From assembly GCA_037178855.1 (NCBI GenBank), contig JASJZC010000002.1, positions 4,464,001 through 4,528,000 on the forward strand: a stretch of DNA of 64,000 nt. The letters are read 5' to 3'. The notes below the pieces were generated by a model, which saw only the letters and a program-made list of their open reading frames with translations, searched no databases and had not been told where the DNA came from. Position numbers and translations under genes: made by a program. The stretch comes from Oscheius sp. JU75 (taxonomy: Eukaryota > Nematoda > Chromadorea > Rhabditida > Rhabditidae). Positions 1 through 11,899 of the stretch are shown piece after piece; within the stretch, counting starts at the first letter, position 1; each line of letters begins with the position of its first letter.

Positions 1-87
1 CGATGTAGACGAGGAGTTCGAGGACTCTCAAGGAAACGTGGTCAACCGTCGTATGTACGAAGATCTCAAGAGACAGGGTCTTCTTTA
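1..87 (+). CDS. SF3A3: Splicing factor 3A subunit 3, C-terminal fragment
   Basis: Partial gene entering from the left edge. The open frame from base 2 ends with the residues EDLKRQGLL and a TAA at 85-87. This matches the very conserved extreme C-terminus of SF3A3 (SF3a60), where an acidic DSQGN-type stretch precedes that tail. SF3A3 is a zinc-finger subunit of the U2 snRNP SF3A complex, needed for branch-site recognition in the nucleus. Only about 28 residues are visible, so nothing can be said about the rest. It is followed on the same strand by DNAJC9 after 165 nt, which suggests a shared transcription unit. Confidence 0.85.
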
Positions 88-252
88 AGTCTCTCTTTCT
101 TTACTATCCTATCTATCCCATCCATATTCTGTTATTTTGATCTTTGACAAGGAGTAAACATGTTCATCTGCTTCGGTTTTCTTTTGCTTGCTGTCTGGTG
201 CTACTTCTATTGCAAAATTTTGGTGAAACCGGCGTAATCCGCCCTTTCAGAA
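88..252 (+). other. Intercistronic spacer with trans-splice-like acceptor and micro-ORF
   Basis: Spacer between the SF3A3 stop and the DNAJC9 start. It ends in a pyrimidine-rich CCCTTTCAG two bases before the DNAJC9 ATG, the arrangement expected for a spliced-leader acceptor. A 25-codon micro-ORF (160-237) would encode a hydrophobic peptide starting MFICFGFLLL. It may be chance, and I have no evidence that it is translated. No AATAAA was seen. Confidence 0.45.
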
Positions 253-1123
253 ATGTCTCTTCTCGAGGAGTGCCAGGAGCACTTCCAAACTGATGATCTG
301 TACGAGGTTTTCCGGCTGGAAAGGACTGCCACCGCTGCAGAAGGTGCTTTTTCCTATCTGACCTTTAAAAGAAGTATTTCAGTGAAGAAGGCCTACTACA
401 AGATGTCAATGATCTACCATCCGGACAAGGCTGGAGAAAACGAAGCTGCCAAGCAAACAGCGACGGTTCGATTCCAGCTCGTCTCCAAGATATACTCTAT
501 CCTTTCGGACACTGAAAAGAGGAAGATTTACGACGAAACTGGTTTTTTTCATTTGTTTTTTTTTGAAAACAGGTGATTTCAGGCTCAGTGGACGAGGAGA
601 ACGTGCTGTCGGACGAGGAAAGTGTCAATTTGTGGAGGACGGTCTTCAAGAAGGTCACCAAGGAAGATATTGAGAACTTCTTTGTCAAATACAAAGGATC
701 CGAAGAGGAAGAACAGGATATCCTGACTGCCTACCAGAAATGCGATGGCGATATGAACCGCATGCTCGAGTATATCAATCTCAGTTCTTCTGATGAGGAG
801 CCTCGTGTCAAGGTTGCCTTTGTTGGTTTCAAAAATAATATAAAATCCAGGAAATTGTGGACCGTCTGATCGAGAAAGGCAGTCTGAAAGCTACGAAAAA
901 GTACAAGTCGTCTACGGGAAAGGGCCAAGTCGCAAAGCGTGCTCGAAAGGCCGCAAAGGAGGCAAAAGAGGCCGAGGAGGCTCTAAAGGAGATCGAGAAG
1001 AAAGAAGGAAGCAGCGATTTGGAGGCCCTGATCCTGAAGAGACAGGCCGATCGAAGCGGGGGCAACTTCCTCGACAATCTCGCTGCCAAATACGCTCCGA
1101 AGCCTAAGAAATCCAAGAAATGA
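253..1123 (+). CDS. DNAJC9: DnaJ homolog subfamily C member 9 (histone H3-H4/HSP70 co-chaperone)
   Basis: A J-domain protein that in other animals binds histones H3-H4 and recruits HSP70. Four exons are inferred. The first intron is 344-382 (39 nt). The second runs from about 537 to the ATTTCAG near 583, and the third is a short one near 810-850. The J domain starts at residue 16 (DLYEVFRLERTA) and contains the diagnostic HPD (IYHPDKAGENE) followed by RFQLVSKIYSILSD and YDETG. The C-terminal half keeps DNAJC9 features: KYKGSEEE, GDMNRMLEYI, the EEPRVK segment, a highly charged coiled coil rich in K and E, and the ending NFLDNLAAKYAPKPKKSKK. Overall length (about 260 aa) fits the family. The start directly follows a CAG acceptor. 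It lies between SF3A3 and DIMT1 on the same strand. Confidence 0.9.
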
Positions 1124-1309
1124 TCTGCCTTGTGTGTAAATATGTGCACTTTATGAATTTGCCACTACTATTTTGTTCCTTTTTTTGATTCATTCTGTTT
1201 GCGACGAACTTGTTATGTCTTTGTCGTGATTGACGCCGATTCACGTACTTCTCTTGGGTTCTTTTTCCATCAATTCTCTTTTTCGTTTTGTATTGAAAAA
1301 ACTTTCAGA

Positions 1310-2511
<1,202 letters not shown>

Positions 2512-3506
2512 ACTATTTTGGACTTGTTGTTATTCACTGTTGTTGCAAATAAAGCCATCATACTGTCTGATGTTGCTTCTTGTTATCATCCAAATAACGT
2601 CAGTGATTCGTTGTTCATCTATTTTTTCAAAAGGATGCTCCCGGCTCTAAAAGAGTTTGCGAGGTTCTGCTCATTCTTAAATTTTGGATCCATCATGCAC
2701 AACCCCGGACCAAGTTTTCAATCGTTGGCCCCCGAGCTACTACGACAGAGTTCCCATACCTTCTGTGACTCTTTCGAATCAGTCTTTCCAAGTTCTTATA
2801 GCTAGAAGAAGTTGGAAAACGTTTGAATTGATTTCAAATCTTTTCAAAGTTCGTTCCTGTGTATTTACGAGGCGTCGCTTCCCTTCCTAAGCTTTTGACG
2901 TTTCAATCTCACTGTTGATCTCGACTGGAAGCTATTTGTGTTTCGACCACTCGGAAAGAATGAATTGAATTGTAAGTGCATAACTCTGATAAGCTGACCT
3001 GCTTCAGTGTATTTTCGTGTTGACGTTGCTCCGGTACTTCAAAGCCTTGGGCTCACTTTTCTCACCCCTTTATCTATTGTATCGCAAATATTCCATTATT
3101 TCGTGACCTTTTATTCTATTTTGCTCAACCTTGCGTCCAAATTTGTTCGTTAATCGATCTGAACCCGGGCTCTTGTACCTTTAATTGGCTATGCATCATT
3201 CCATCGCATTTGTCTCTAATTCTTCACTTCTTTACGGCAATCGTTTTGGTACATCGTGAACAAAAAGTATATATATATTACACATTTCCGTTTCTATGTT
3301 TTGAACTCATCCTTTTCTCTCTCTTAATCTTCTTCATCTCTTCTCGATAATCCATTGTGCTCATGTACGCTCGAACGGGTCTGTAACACAAACTCGGCTG
3401 TTCTCATCCCGGTCGACGCGCATGTTTCACTTGGTTTCCGTACTAACCAAAGTTTTAGACTTCCACTTCATACGATCTAAAGCAATCACTCGCTATTAGC
3501 TACGAA
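2512..3506. other. Intergenic region between DIMT1 and CMTR1
   Basis: About 1 kb with no recognisable coding sequence on either strand. It starts with the DIMT1 3' end (AATAAA near 2547). The rest is pyrimidine-rich with a short TA run (about 3268-3280). It probably holds the CMTR1 promoter, but no specific element could be identified. Confidence 0.5.
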
Positions 3507-6500
3507 ATGTTCCGAGCATCAGTAAGTCATTTCCTTCTGATTCCTTTTCAATCTATCCAATTTCAGGATTCTGATGAGGAAAGCCCAGCGAGCGGCGGCT
3601 ATTCTCACAGACAGCGAATGAACATAATCGCGAATCAGAGACGAGCCGAGATGAAGGAGACCTATGACGAGGAAATGGAGACGTTTCCGGTCAGTTTTCT
3701 CCTAATGTCGTCTAATAAAACGACCAAATTACAGATTAAACCTGCTCGAAACACGAGCAGTAGTCCGGATTCCGACTCGGATGTCGATGCCGACAATAAC
3801 ATCGTGAACAACAACGAGGGCACTTTGGCCGATGACGATCTTGAGCCTCCCGCGAAGAAGTCCAAAGGAATGTCCGTCGCCGAGAAGATGATGGCGAAGA
3901 TGGGTCACAAGCAGGGAGAAGGTCTCGGTAAAGGAGGACAAGGTACTTCGCTTTACCTGAATTCGAGAACAAAACGGATTCAGGACGCGTCGAGCCCGTT
4001 GGCCTGTCTACCCAGCGAGGCCGCGTCGGACTGGGTCACGATGCTGGAAAGGTCTTTTCGAGGACAACAGAGGAGGAATGGGACGAGACCCAGGAAGACA
4101 AGTCCGTTATCGAGGAGGTTCTCTGGATGCAAAAGTGCAACGATCACGACAGAAAAACGGCCGCTACTGAGTGCGAAGAAGACGGCTGGATGGAGACCGG
4201 TCCGACGAAGAAGAAAATAGACGACGAGACAGAATTCTGTTCCCAAGAGAGACTGGTCGGGATGCTTCAGGCTAAGGACGTTAGTTCTACTTTGTTTTCC
4301 CTATAAAAATAAGTTTAGGTCTTTGACCATCTCTCGGATCATGACCTCCGCGAAGCCCGAACTCGTGCCAATCCCTATGAGACTATCGGCGGAGCCTTCT
4401 TCCAGAACCGAGCCGCCATGAAAGCCGCCAACTTGGACAAGGTTTTCGACTGGCTCTTCAGCGGCGAGGATCGCAAGAATCTACAGGTTTGTCCTTTTTC
4501 CCCAACTCTTTTAAATAAACATCTTTAGGTCAAGAACCCAGTCGATCTGAAGCTGAGCGGTACGAACACGGACCGTCAGAAGGAGCTCTTCTACTTTGCT
4601 GACGTTTGTGCCGGACCCGGCGGCTTCTCCGAGTACATGCTCTGGAGGAAGGGCTTCTTCAATACCAAGGGATTCGGATTCACTCTGGCTGGTGGGGTCA
4701 TATCCAATTTCTCATAAAATCTTTTATTTTAGGCAGAGACGACTTCAAACTCGAGAAGTTTAACGCCTCCTCGCCCCATTTCTTCGAAGCCTTCTACGGC
4801 ACGCACAACGACGGCGACGTGATGAATCCGGAGAATATCGACTCGCTCGAAGACTTCATTATGAAGGGAACCGACGGACTCGGAGTGCATCTGATGATGG
4901 CAGATGGCGGATTCAGCGTCGAAGGACAGGAGAACATACAAGAGATTCTCTCGAAGAGGCTCTATCTCTGTCAGCTGCTCGTCTCTCTCTGCATCGTGCG
5001 CGAAGGTGGCAACTTCTTCTGCAAACTCTTCGACATATTTACCCCCTTCAGGTTCTTTTTTTCTTAAGTTTTCTTTCTAAAAAGAGTTTCAGCGTCGGCC
5101 TGATCTACCTGATGTACGTCTGCTACGACGAAGTCTGTTTGCACAAACCGCACACCAGTCGCCCGGCCAATTCGGAGCGCTATATCATTTGCAAGGGCCT
5201 CCGAAGAGAATATTCCAACCGTGTCAAGAGCTACCTCAAACGGTCAGTTTCACCTTATTTCTGCTTAAAAGTCGATTGCAGAGTGAACAAGAAACTGGAC
5301 AGTCTGAAGAAGGCCGGCAGAGACGAGGAGACCGACGTCGTGTCCATCGTCCCATTGGATGTCATTAAGGAAAACGAAGAGTTCTACAATTACATCGTCG
5401 TTCACAACGAAAAGTATCCTATTTTATCGTTTTGTGACCAATCAAATAATACAGATTGGCACTCCGTCAAGAGGTCTACCTGAACAAGTACCGCAGCTTC
5501 GCACGCAACCAGAACCAGATCGACAAGGACCAAGGTGACCTGCGCGACAAGTGTCTCAAGTACTGGGAGGTTCCGGACAAGGCTCGTCCCCGAAACGACG
5601 ACCTCTTCCGTCAGGGATTGAATGCCATGAGCACTGTCGGAGCCTATTACACGGCCAGAGTCAGTCCTTTCTTTTTATATGATAACGTGGCACTTTAGGT
5701 GATTGGAGACTCGGATCTGCAAATGAAAGTGCCGCCGTTCCAGCTGAGTTTGCTAGCGAATCCGGGAGACAAACAGCTGAAATATGCTGAATTTGGCTGT
5801 ACGTTGTTGACGCAACGAACGCCACAGCAACCCAAAATTCTCGTCTCATCTGGTGTAAATTATTTTACACACAGGCCATAATAATGTGAAAAATTCAGAA
5901 AAATATCCATGTCTTCGAACAAAATGTGTGGTGCAGCTACGACAGCACGCAGATGCGCATTCCGGATAAGACGATACTGCTCGTCGAATTGACGGAATAT
6001 CATCGTCTCGTGAACAGTCGACTCGTCAGCGAGAAGAAGATTATCCGAATCATCGACGCGGCCATCCTTCATGGCGACGATGTGACCAAACTCTCCTACG
6101 CGAATCGACTCAGAGCCGCCGAGAAGTTCTGCAAGGCTCTTCATAGGGTACTTTTACACATTTTTAGTCTAACTATCAATCGGTACTCAGGTTGTACCTA
6201 AGGTCAAAGTGACTCAAGTCAGACGAGATCCGAATCGTGCGAAGACCAGAGGTCCTCCTGAACGCTATACACGCGAATACGAGCCAATGGAACTCGTCGT
6301 GGCAAAGACTTTCTCTCCGGCGGATCTCTATCAGATGAAAGACGGCTTCCAGCAGACGAGGGAGAAAGGAGTTGAACATTTAATCTACAAGGAGAACGAG
6401 AATTTTCTATCGGTTACCGGAGTTCGTTTCGCCAAATTGCTAAAGGGTATGTGACTTTTTGTTTGTTTGTATTGGTTTGAAAAAAGCAAAGTCTCAGGAC

Positions 6501-7143
6501 ACGTAAAGTTATCACCAGATGGTTTTGTCTGAAGACCGTCGTGTAAATCTCGTCATTGACTGCGGTGGGGAATCGAACCCTTGACCCTCCGCCCGCCGCA
6601 CAAACACTTTCGCACTCGGCCATGAGGCAACAGTGGCCGCGGCTCGATACGTGAACTCTAGAGGTTTTTCGCCGCCTTGTGCATTGTGGTTTATGAACAG
6701 AAATCATTCCAGAAGTTGGAAAACAAAAATCTAAGTTTTATTCTTTCAGAACCCTGGGGAATAGGATGGTCGCGCAGCAAATGTGCCAACTTCGCCTTCC
6801 AGCCGAAAGAACAGTCTATTTTCGAGCAGGACTTTGAAAAGTGAGTATTTTTTCTGATTCTTCAGTAAAGAACAAGTTTAGAAAAGAGTGCATTGCCCCA
6901 TTCTGGGAGGTTGCCTTCATGAGACGTCGTCCAGAAGGGATCCGCTCTCTACAGTATATCTGGAAATGGGAACAGAGTCGTGAGTCTTTACAACTTTTTG
7001 AAACTAGCATCTTTTTTCCAGTAAATGACGACTACGGACCTCGAGTCATCCTGACCCAGCCGTCGCACAAGAGTGGTCCGACTCTCCAGGAGCTCCAGGC
7101 CATCATCACCGAGACCCGTCAGCGTGCTGGTGCTGCCGTATAG
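3507..7143 (+). CDS. CMTR1: Cap-specific mRNA (nucleoside-2'-O-)-methyltransferase 1
   Basis: Methylates the 2'-O of the first transcribed nucleotide to form cap 1 in the nucleus. Domains in order are as follows. An acidic N-terminus comes first, then a G-patch ([19 protein letters not shown], rebuilt across the intron at 3941). The RrmJ-type methyltransferase carries the SAM motif [12 protein letters not shown], catalytic Asp in [17 protein letters not shown], catalytic Lys in [17 protein letters not shown] and catalytic Glu in [18 protein letters not shown] degenerate guanylyltransferase-like region follows, and a WW-like segment is near the C-terminus. At least fourteen exons are inferred, most split by introns of 38-46 nt. 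The exception is the intron from about 6449 to 6750, which holds a tRNA-derived insertion. The C-terminus ends QRAGAAV. AATAAA lies at about 7227. Start choice: first ATG, directly followed by a short acidic exon; alternative starts are possible. Confidence 0.93.
6558..6632 (-). repeat. tRNA-derived SINE-like insertion inside a CMTR1 intron
   Basis: On the minus strand this stretch holds a perfect Pol III B-box match (GGTTCGATTCC within 6567-6580) and an A-box-like TGGCCGAGTGC (6612-6622), spaced as in tRNA genes. The outer arms do not pair as an acceptor stem and there is no convincing anticodon stem-loop. It therefore reads as a tRNA pseudogene or the head of a SINE rather than a working tRNA. 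The host intron is about 300 nt against about 40 nt for its neighbours, consistent with an insertion. The SINE body may extend leftward to about 6450. Confidence 0.6.
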
Positions 7144-8968
7144 AACCGGGTATTTCAGTATATACTACGGGTTTTCGTTCTTGTCATTGTTGTTTTGTTT
7201 AGTAGTTTACTGTTGCCCTTATGTCTAATTAATAAATCTTGTTTTTTTTTTCGTTTAACCTCTTCTTCTAAACAGTTCTTTTCTTTGAGAGCAAATGAGC
7301 ATCTGACCGGTCAGTTCCTGATTAATCTCTCAAGATAGGCCAGAGAGGCAAGTCGCTCCCGTGACCCTGAGACTTTCGGCTTCTTTCCCTTGCATAAATG
7401 TCACTTCGTTCCCCGACTTCTGCTCAGGAAGTCGGGAGAAGGAGTTTCTTTCTTCTGCTTAGTTACCCGACCTTCTCCTCTCCCCCCATCAAAAACGCTT
7501 TCCCAGACGCGAGCATCAATTACTCCATATTTCAGCGTATCTCTCTTGCTCAGATTCCCTCCTTCTCTCTCTCCTAAACGCCTTCCGCCCCTTTGTCCTC
7601 ACTCTTCCTCAGCCTTTGTCGCTTCGACGCCTCGTCACTTTTTTCGAATTCTGAAGGACTTTGACGACAAGTACTCTGACAGCTGCTCTCGTAAGATTTA
7701 AGACTCTTGGACGGAAGGTTGTGGAAAGCAGATGCTTTTTTGGTGGGACAGTAGATAGGTTATCGCATGTTTATAAAAATGGGAAAGAGAACATCGTGTT
7801 CAAGCCGGAGATCATACATCTTTGTGACTCTATTATTTGAGTTAAGTTTAGTTTATTATTTGGGTCTCAATGCTCGAATACAAAAGTTTGACCCTTTGGT
7901 TGTTCCAGTAGTTTTTTTCGTTGCAAAATAGGATTTCGGACTGGAGAGATCCATGGCTTAATGTTTTGAATTTGCTCTTAGAAACTTTACCCTGACTTCA
8001 CTACCCCTGCTACTACTAATTCCTTAGCCATTGTTATTCTTTCTCCCGCGCAATCCCTCTTCAACCAAACAAAATTGCCAAGTGAGTCTTCACGACTTTT
8101 CAAAATTGAATTCGGCACGTCACACTTTCCTAAGAATACCTCCTGACTCAGTTGGACCGTTCAAATGTGACAAATTGGATTGGTGGAGAGACTCCCTGTC
8201 GACATCTGTTTGTCCCCTGGTGCATCGAAGCGTGTACTTTTGCGGGAGAGAATGACAGTCCACTCTCGGATAGGCAGGCTGATAACAGAGACAACTTCTT
8301 CCTCACCCATCTGCTATTGCTAACTGTTCAAATTTATTTGTAATTACGGCTGAACTTTTGATTCTATGGGAAATTCGATTCAACTACTGATGTGCTTTGC
8401 ACTTTGAGTTTTTTTTCGAACTGGCTAGACTCACTGTCCATCACAGCTCGAAGCAAACGAACTTCTCCTGAATTATTTTTAGAAACCGTGTCTCTCTGTA
8501 ACTGCACCAGCGTAGCCACATTTGGGAAAACATGAACTTGCTTTCCACCCAATGTGTTTCTGCTAGAAAGCAACTACTCATTCCATATGCTCCACTTTCC
8601 TTTGCTTCGTCTTCACTTTAGTCATCTTGCAGTTTTTGACTCCGATGGAGTTCACGTGTCTACCGATCAAAATACTTTGCTTTCTATTTTTTGCCGCTAC
8701 CATAATTGCCTCAGCCTACGGACTCTGTGGTCCGGAAACACTTGAAAGTTTACGATTAGACCTTTTCGTATACGACCAACTTTATATTTCTGCTTTTCTT
8801 TTTCCTCCAATCAATTGCTCTCTCCGGAATCCGTCAGTTTATGTTCTTGCTCAACTAGTTTATTTCTCTGCGCTCCCCTCCAGTTTAACAGCTGTCTCCT
8901 TTTTATAGCTGGTTAACACATTCTGACGCCCTTTGAATTTTATAGGTCACCACTCTCAACTCTTTCAG
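7144..8968. other. Intergenic region, no gene seen
   Basis: About 1.8 kb between CMTR1 and the next gene. AATAAA at about 7227 ends CMTR1. The short open frames on both strands lack splice-site support, family motifs or codon bias like the neighbours. The promoter of the downstream membrane-protein gene is presumably here, but no clear TATA element could be tied to it. Confidence 0.5.
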
Positions 8969-9922
8969 ATGAGGTCTCTTCTCCTTTTGGGCTTTTCAAT
9001 ATTGGTGCGGAGTGCGATCATTGGAGAGTGGAATGACCTGGACAGAGACAACTATGAGCCGGTCAGAGGACGACCCTGTGCGGAAGACGATGAGCCCAAT
9101 CAGCCAGGTGGTGTTAAAGTTAGCTTAGTTTTCTAGCTCAAATCCATATCGTGCCTTTAGTTTTTTGTTGACTCCTTCCGCGAAAAAGTCTACGCATTCT
9201 ATTTCAATGGCTGTGATGGGAGTGAGAACGTCTATGAGGATGTGCCGACGGCTGAGAAGAACTTCCCAAGTGAGTCGAACTATTCAAAGGAAAAAGAGAC
9301 TTTTCCAGAGGACAGTGCCCAATGCGACGGTTTCAACATGACCGGCTGGCCGACTTATGTAGAGGAAGGGAATGAGAAGAACTATGTCTGTCAACCCGGC
9401 AGCTACTACTTAAACTACGGAGAGTTCTCGGCCATCTGCTGCGACAACTCCACTGCTGGTAGCTCTTTTCATGTTGACTCAAAGGGATCAACTTCAACTT
9501 CAGAGAGATACAGAGTAGAGGTTGCATCAGTCTGCCCGAATGGGGACGAACCATTAACCCACCAAGTCGTCTACAAGAACGCTGAAGATGAGATCGAAAA
9601 GGAGGAGGCTAGACGTCTGGTGGGAAAGAACTGTACTCATCGATTCTGTCCCGAAACCCATATCTGCCATCAGGGAGAGTTCGAGGCTTTATGTTGTCCC
9701 CTTCCTCCTCCCACAGAATCCACAGCTACTGTCAAGAGTCCCGAGATCGAAACGCCGGCCGGATTGGAGGGAACCGAAGACGGATTCTCTAGTCTCTGGA
9801 TTGTGGTCATTGGGGTAGTCGTTCTCACTTCGATTCTCAGCGCAGTTGTTTTCTGGAGACGACGCAGCTCGAGCCGAAAAATGCCATATGACCAGAGAGA
9901 AGTGGCGGCTCTAAACCCGTAA
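8969..9922 (+). CDS. Type I membrane protein with cysteine-rich ectodomain
   Basis: Predicted 303 aa from two exons, 8969-9118 and 9161-9922 (phase 0 join). A signal peptide starts the protein (MRSLLLLGFSILVRSA). An ectodomain follows with a Kunitz-reminiscent stretch (FREKVYAFYFNGCDGSENV) that lacks several Kunitz cysteines. Two cysteine-rich units come next, each ending in CC (ICC near residue 160, LCC near residue 241), the second resembling the nematode lustrin-type repeat. One transmembrane segment (LWIVVIGVVVLTSILSAVVF) is followed by a short basic tail. No enzyme motif was found, so function is unknown beyond a cell-surface role. The ATG directly follows TCTTTCAG, a likely trans-splice acceptor. 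Confidence 0.8.
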
Positions 9923-10079
9923 AAGTGACTGATGTGCTTTTTCACAACGATCTCTCGGGTTTCCTCTCGCTTTGTATTTTATTCCAAATGAACTGTGTCA
10001 AAAATGATGTGTGCTGACTAACACACTTATCCACCCAACCGGACGGATTTCCTCGCTCGCCCTCAAATCACTCTGAATC

Positions 10080-10887
10080 ATGTCTCCGTCAGCTCTTTTC
10101 TTCTTGTTTTCTCTCTTCCTGATGACCCAAAGCCAGTCGACGGCGACAATAACAGAAGTCAGTGAAACTTGTGCGAATGCCAATCCAACTTGGACGACTT
10201 GGGGAGCCTGGAGCAAGTGCAATGTGACCTGTGGAGGTTGTGAGACACAGCGAAGGACCAGAACTTGTACCACGAGTGTGGCGACGTGTCAATGCACTGG
10301 GTGAGTTCTTCGAAGAGGGAAGCTCTTCTGATTACTCCAGCTAATCCTCAAACCATTTCTGTTTCACTGTGAGTGATATCTGTTGGAACGTTCAGTTGAA
10401 AACCGTGGTTTGAACGCACTTTGTAAGCTTCAACAGTCTCCAAACTGTATTGGAAAAGTCCTCTTAACAATAGTTACCGTAGCAACAAGCTAGATATTTG
10501 TGGACACAGGACTCTGATAAAAAGAACATAACATTACGAGCTCTGCAAAAATTTCGGTGAAAGAACCCATCTGATCATGTCTGTCATCCACAAAATGAAC
10601 TTTGTCCACGCGTCCCTCACTGTAACCCGCGATTATAACAAACTACCACGAGACCAAAACGAGAACATGTTCTCTGTGCCCTAGACGCTGTTATTTCCAA
10701 TTTTGTTTCAACGATTTCAGCTCTTCGAACGAGACTCAATCCTGTGGGACCGACACATGTTTCTGGCCCAGGACTCCGTGTTGTACCGGAACTGTCAGTT
10801 TTCCCATTTATCCAAGAGACTTGTTCTTTTCAGTTGATCACTACCAGCAGTGGAAACTTTGGCTGTTCAACGCCTGGACGAAAATAA
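10080..10887 (+). CDS. Small secreted thrombospondin type 1 repeat protein
   Basis: Predicted 115 aa from exons 10080-10300, 10721-10793 and 10834-10887; all phases agree. A signal peptide (ALFFLFSLFLMTQSQS) is followed by a single TSP1-like domain. It has the tryptophan ladder and CSVTCG-type core (TTWGAWSKCNVTCGGCETQ, then RRTRTC) and a cysteine-rich end (DTCFWPRTPCC). TSP1 domains bind glycans or matrix, so this is probably an extracellular or cuticle/matrix protein. The first intron (10301-10720) is unusually long for this window. The gene runs convergently towards the 192-aa gene, with only 61 nt between stop codons. Confidence 0.82.
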
Positions 10888-10948
10888 CGACCGTAAATAT
10901 CTTTGTTTATTTTGAGGGAATATTAATAACAATACAAAAGAAGTGAGA

Positions 10949-11869
10949 TCAGCGGTCGACGGCGATGACGAGATTGTGTTTAGTCACGATTGGAGAGTGT
11001 TCTTCCAGACTGGCACGTCCGCTGTCCGTATCCTGAATTGAAATCGGTGAAAAGACCATAATCGTAAACAACTAATGGGTTTCTAGTTTCGTCAGAACGA
11101 AGAATACTGGTTGTTTTGGTGGGGTAAATTACAAAGTACAGAACACCGTATCTTTGGCACAAGACTTCACTCAAATTTCGAAATCTGGACATCATTCTCC
11201 GAATTTCTAGACACAGGTTTGGGCTGTATAGTCTAGTCTGTATAACAGAACTTTGCCTCGGACGTGATACGCAGAAAGTCAGCTCACCTTGCTGCTTGTG
11301 TTCCATTGGTTCCTTTCAATGCTCGGTCTGTCCTGCATCATTCTCTCGTAAAGTCTCTGATCCTCAATCTCTTGAGGGTTCTTCTGGAAACTATCTTTTG
11401 TCTTGTTCAATTAGGAGACTCACCTTTGTAGGTACCTGTGTATGGATTCTGATTCGTGTTATATGGAAGGCGTCGTCTTCATCAGCCAACTCGACTACGT
11501 CTTCTTCTTTAGGCTTCTCTTGTTTATTTCTAGAGAAGGAGCTGAGTTTTGAGGAGAGTCGTCTCAGAATCGTCGCGATTTTGCCTAAACTCTATAATCA
11601 GAAAGTGCCTAAAAGAAAAACAAACTGGGCTTATCAACGACGTGGTCGACCATATTTTTGGCTACAGCCTTGTGAATAACCGACTGCCAGAGGTCTTCGG
11701 GAGTCTCGGTCAAGACCACGACCCCGTTGAGAGTCACCCGGCCGTCTGGAGTGTATCCGAGGACGTCCTTAGCCTTGGAGATCTTTCGATTGTCGAAGAT
11801 GGAATTCTGTCTGGCGGAGCCGTAGAACTCTACGCCCTCCTGTTGACCAACGTTCATCATTCCAATCAT
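10949..11869 (-). CDS. Unrecognised 192-aa protein
   Basis: I do not recognise the family. Four minus-strand exons, 11639-11869, 11424-11591, 11288-11383 and 10949-11032, join in phase 0 throughout with short consensus introns, which supports a real gene. The first half is ordered-looking (VEFYGSARQNSIFDNRKIS, GYTPDGRVTLNGVVVLTE, DLWQSVIHKAVAKNMVDHV). The second half is charged (RNKQEKPKEEDVVELADED) and ends in HNLVIAVDR. No signal peptide or transmembrane segment starts at the chosen ATG, which lies six bases after an ATTTCAG acceptor. An upstream stretch near 11960-12010 could encode a hydrophobic leader, but an in-frame stop breaks it, so the N-terminus is uncertain. Confidence 0.65.
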
Positions 11870-11899
11870 TTTGTACTGAAATTGGAGAGGATTGTGAGA

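Noticed and set aside
829-1149. 106-codon minus-strand frame across DNAJC9
   Set aside because: It is the antisense shadow of the lysine/glutamate-rich DNAJC9 exon.
6558-6632. Functional class II tRNA on the minus strand
   Set aside because: A and B boxes are good, but the acceptor ends do not pair and no anticodon stem-loop is apparent, so it is listed as tRNA-derived repeat.
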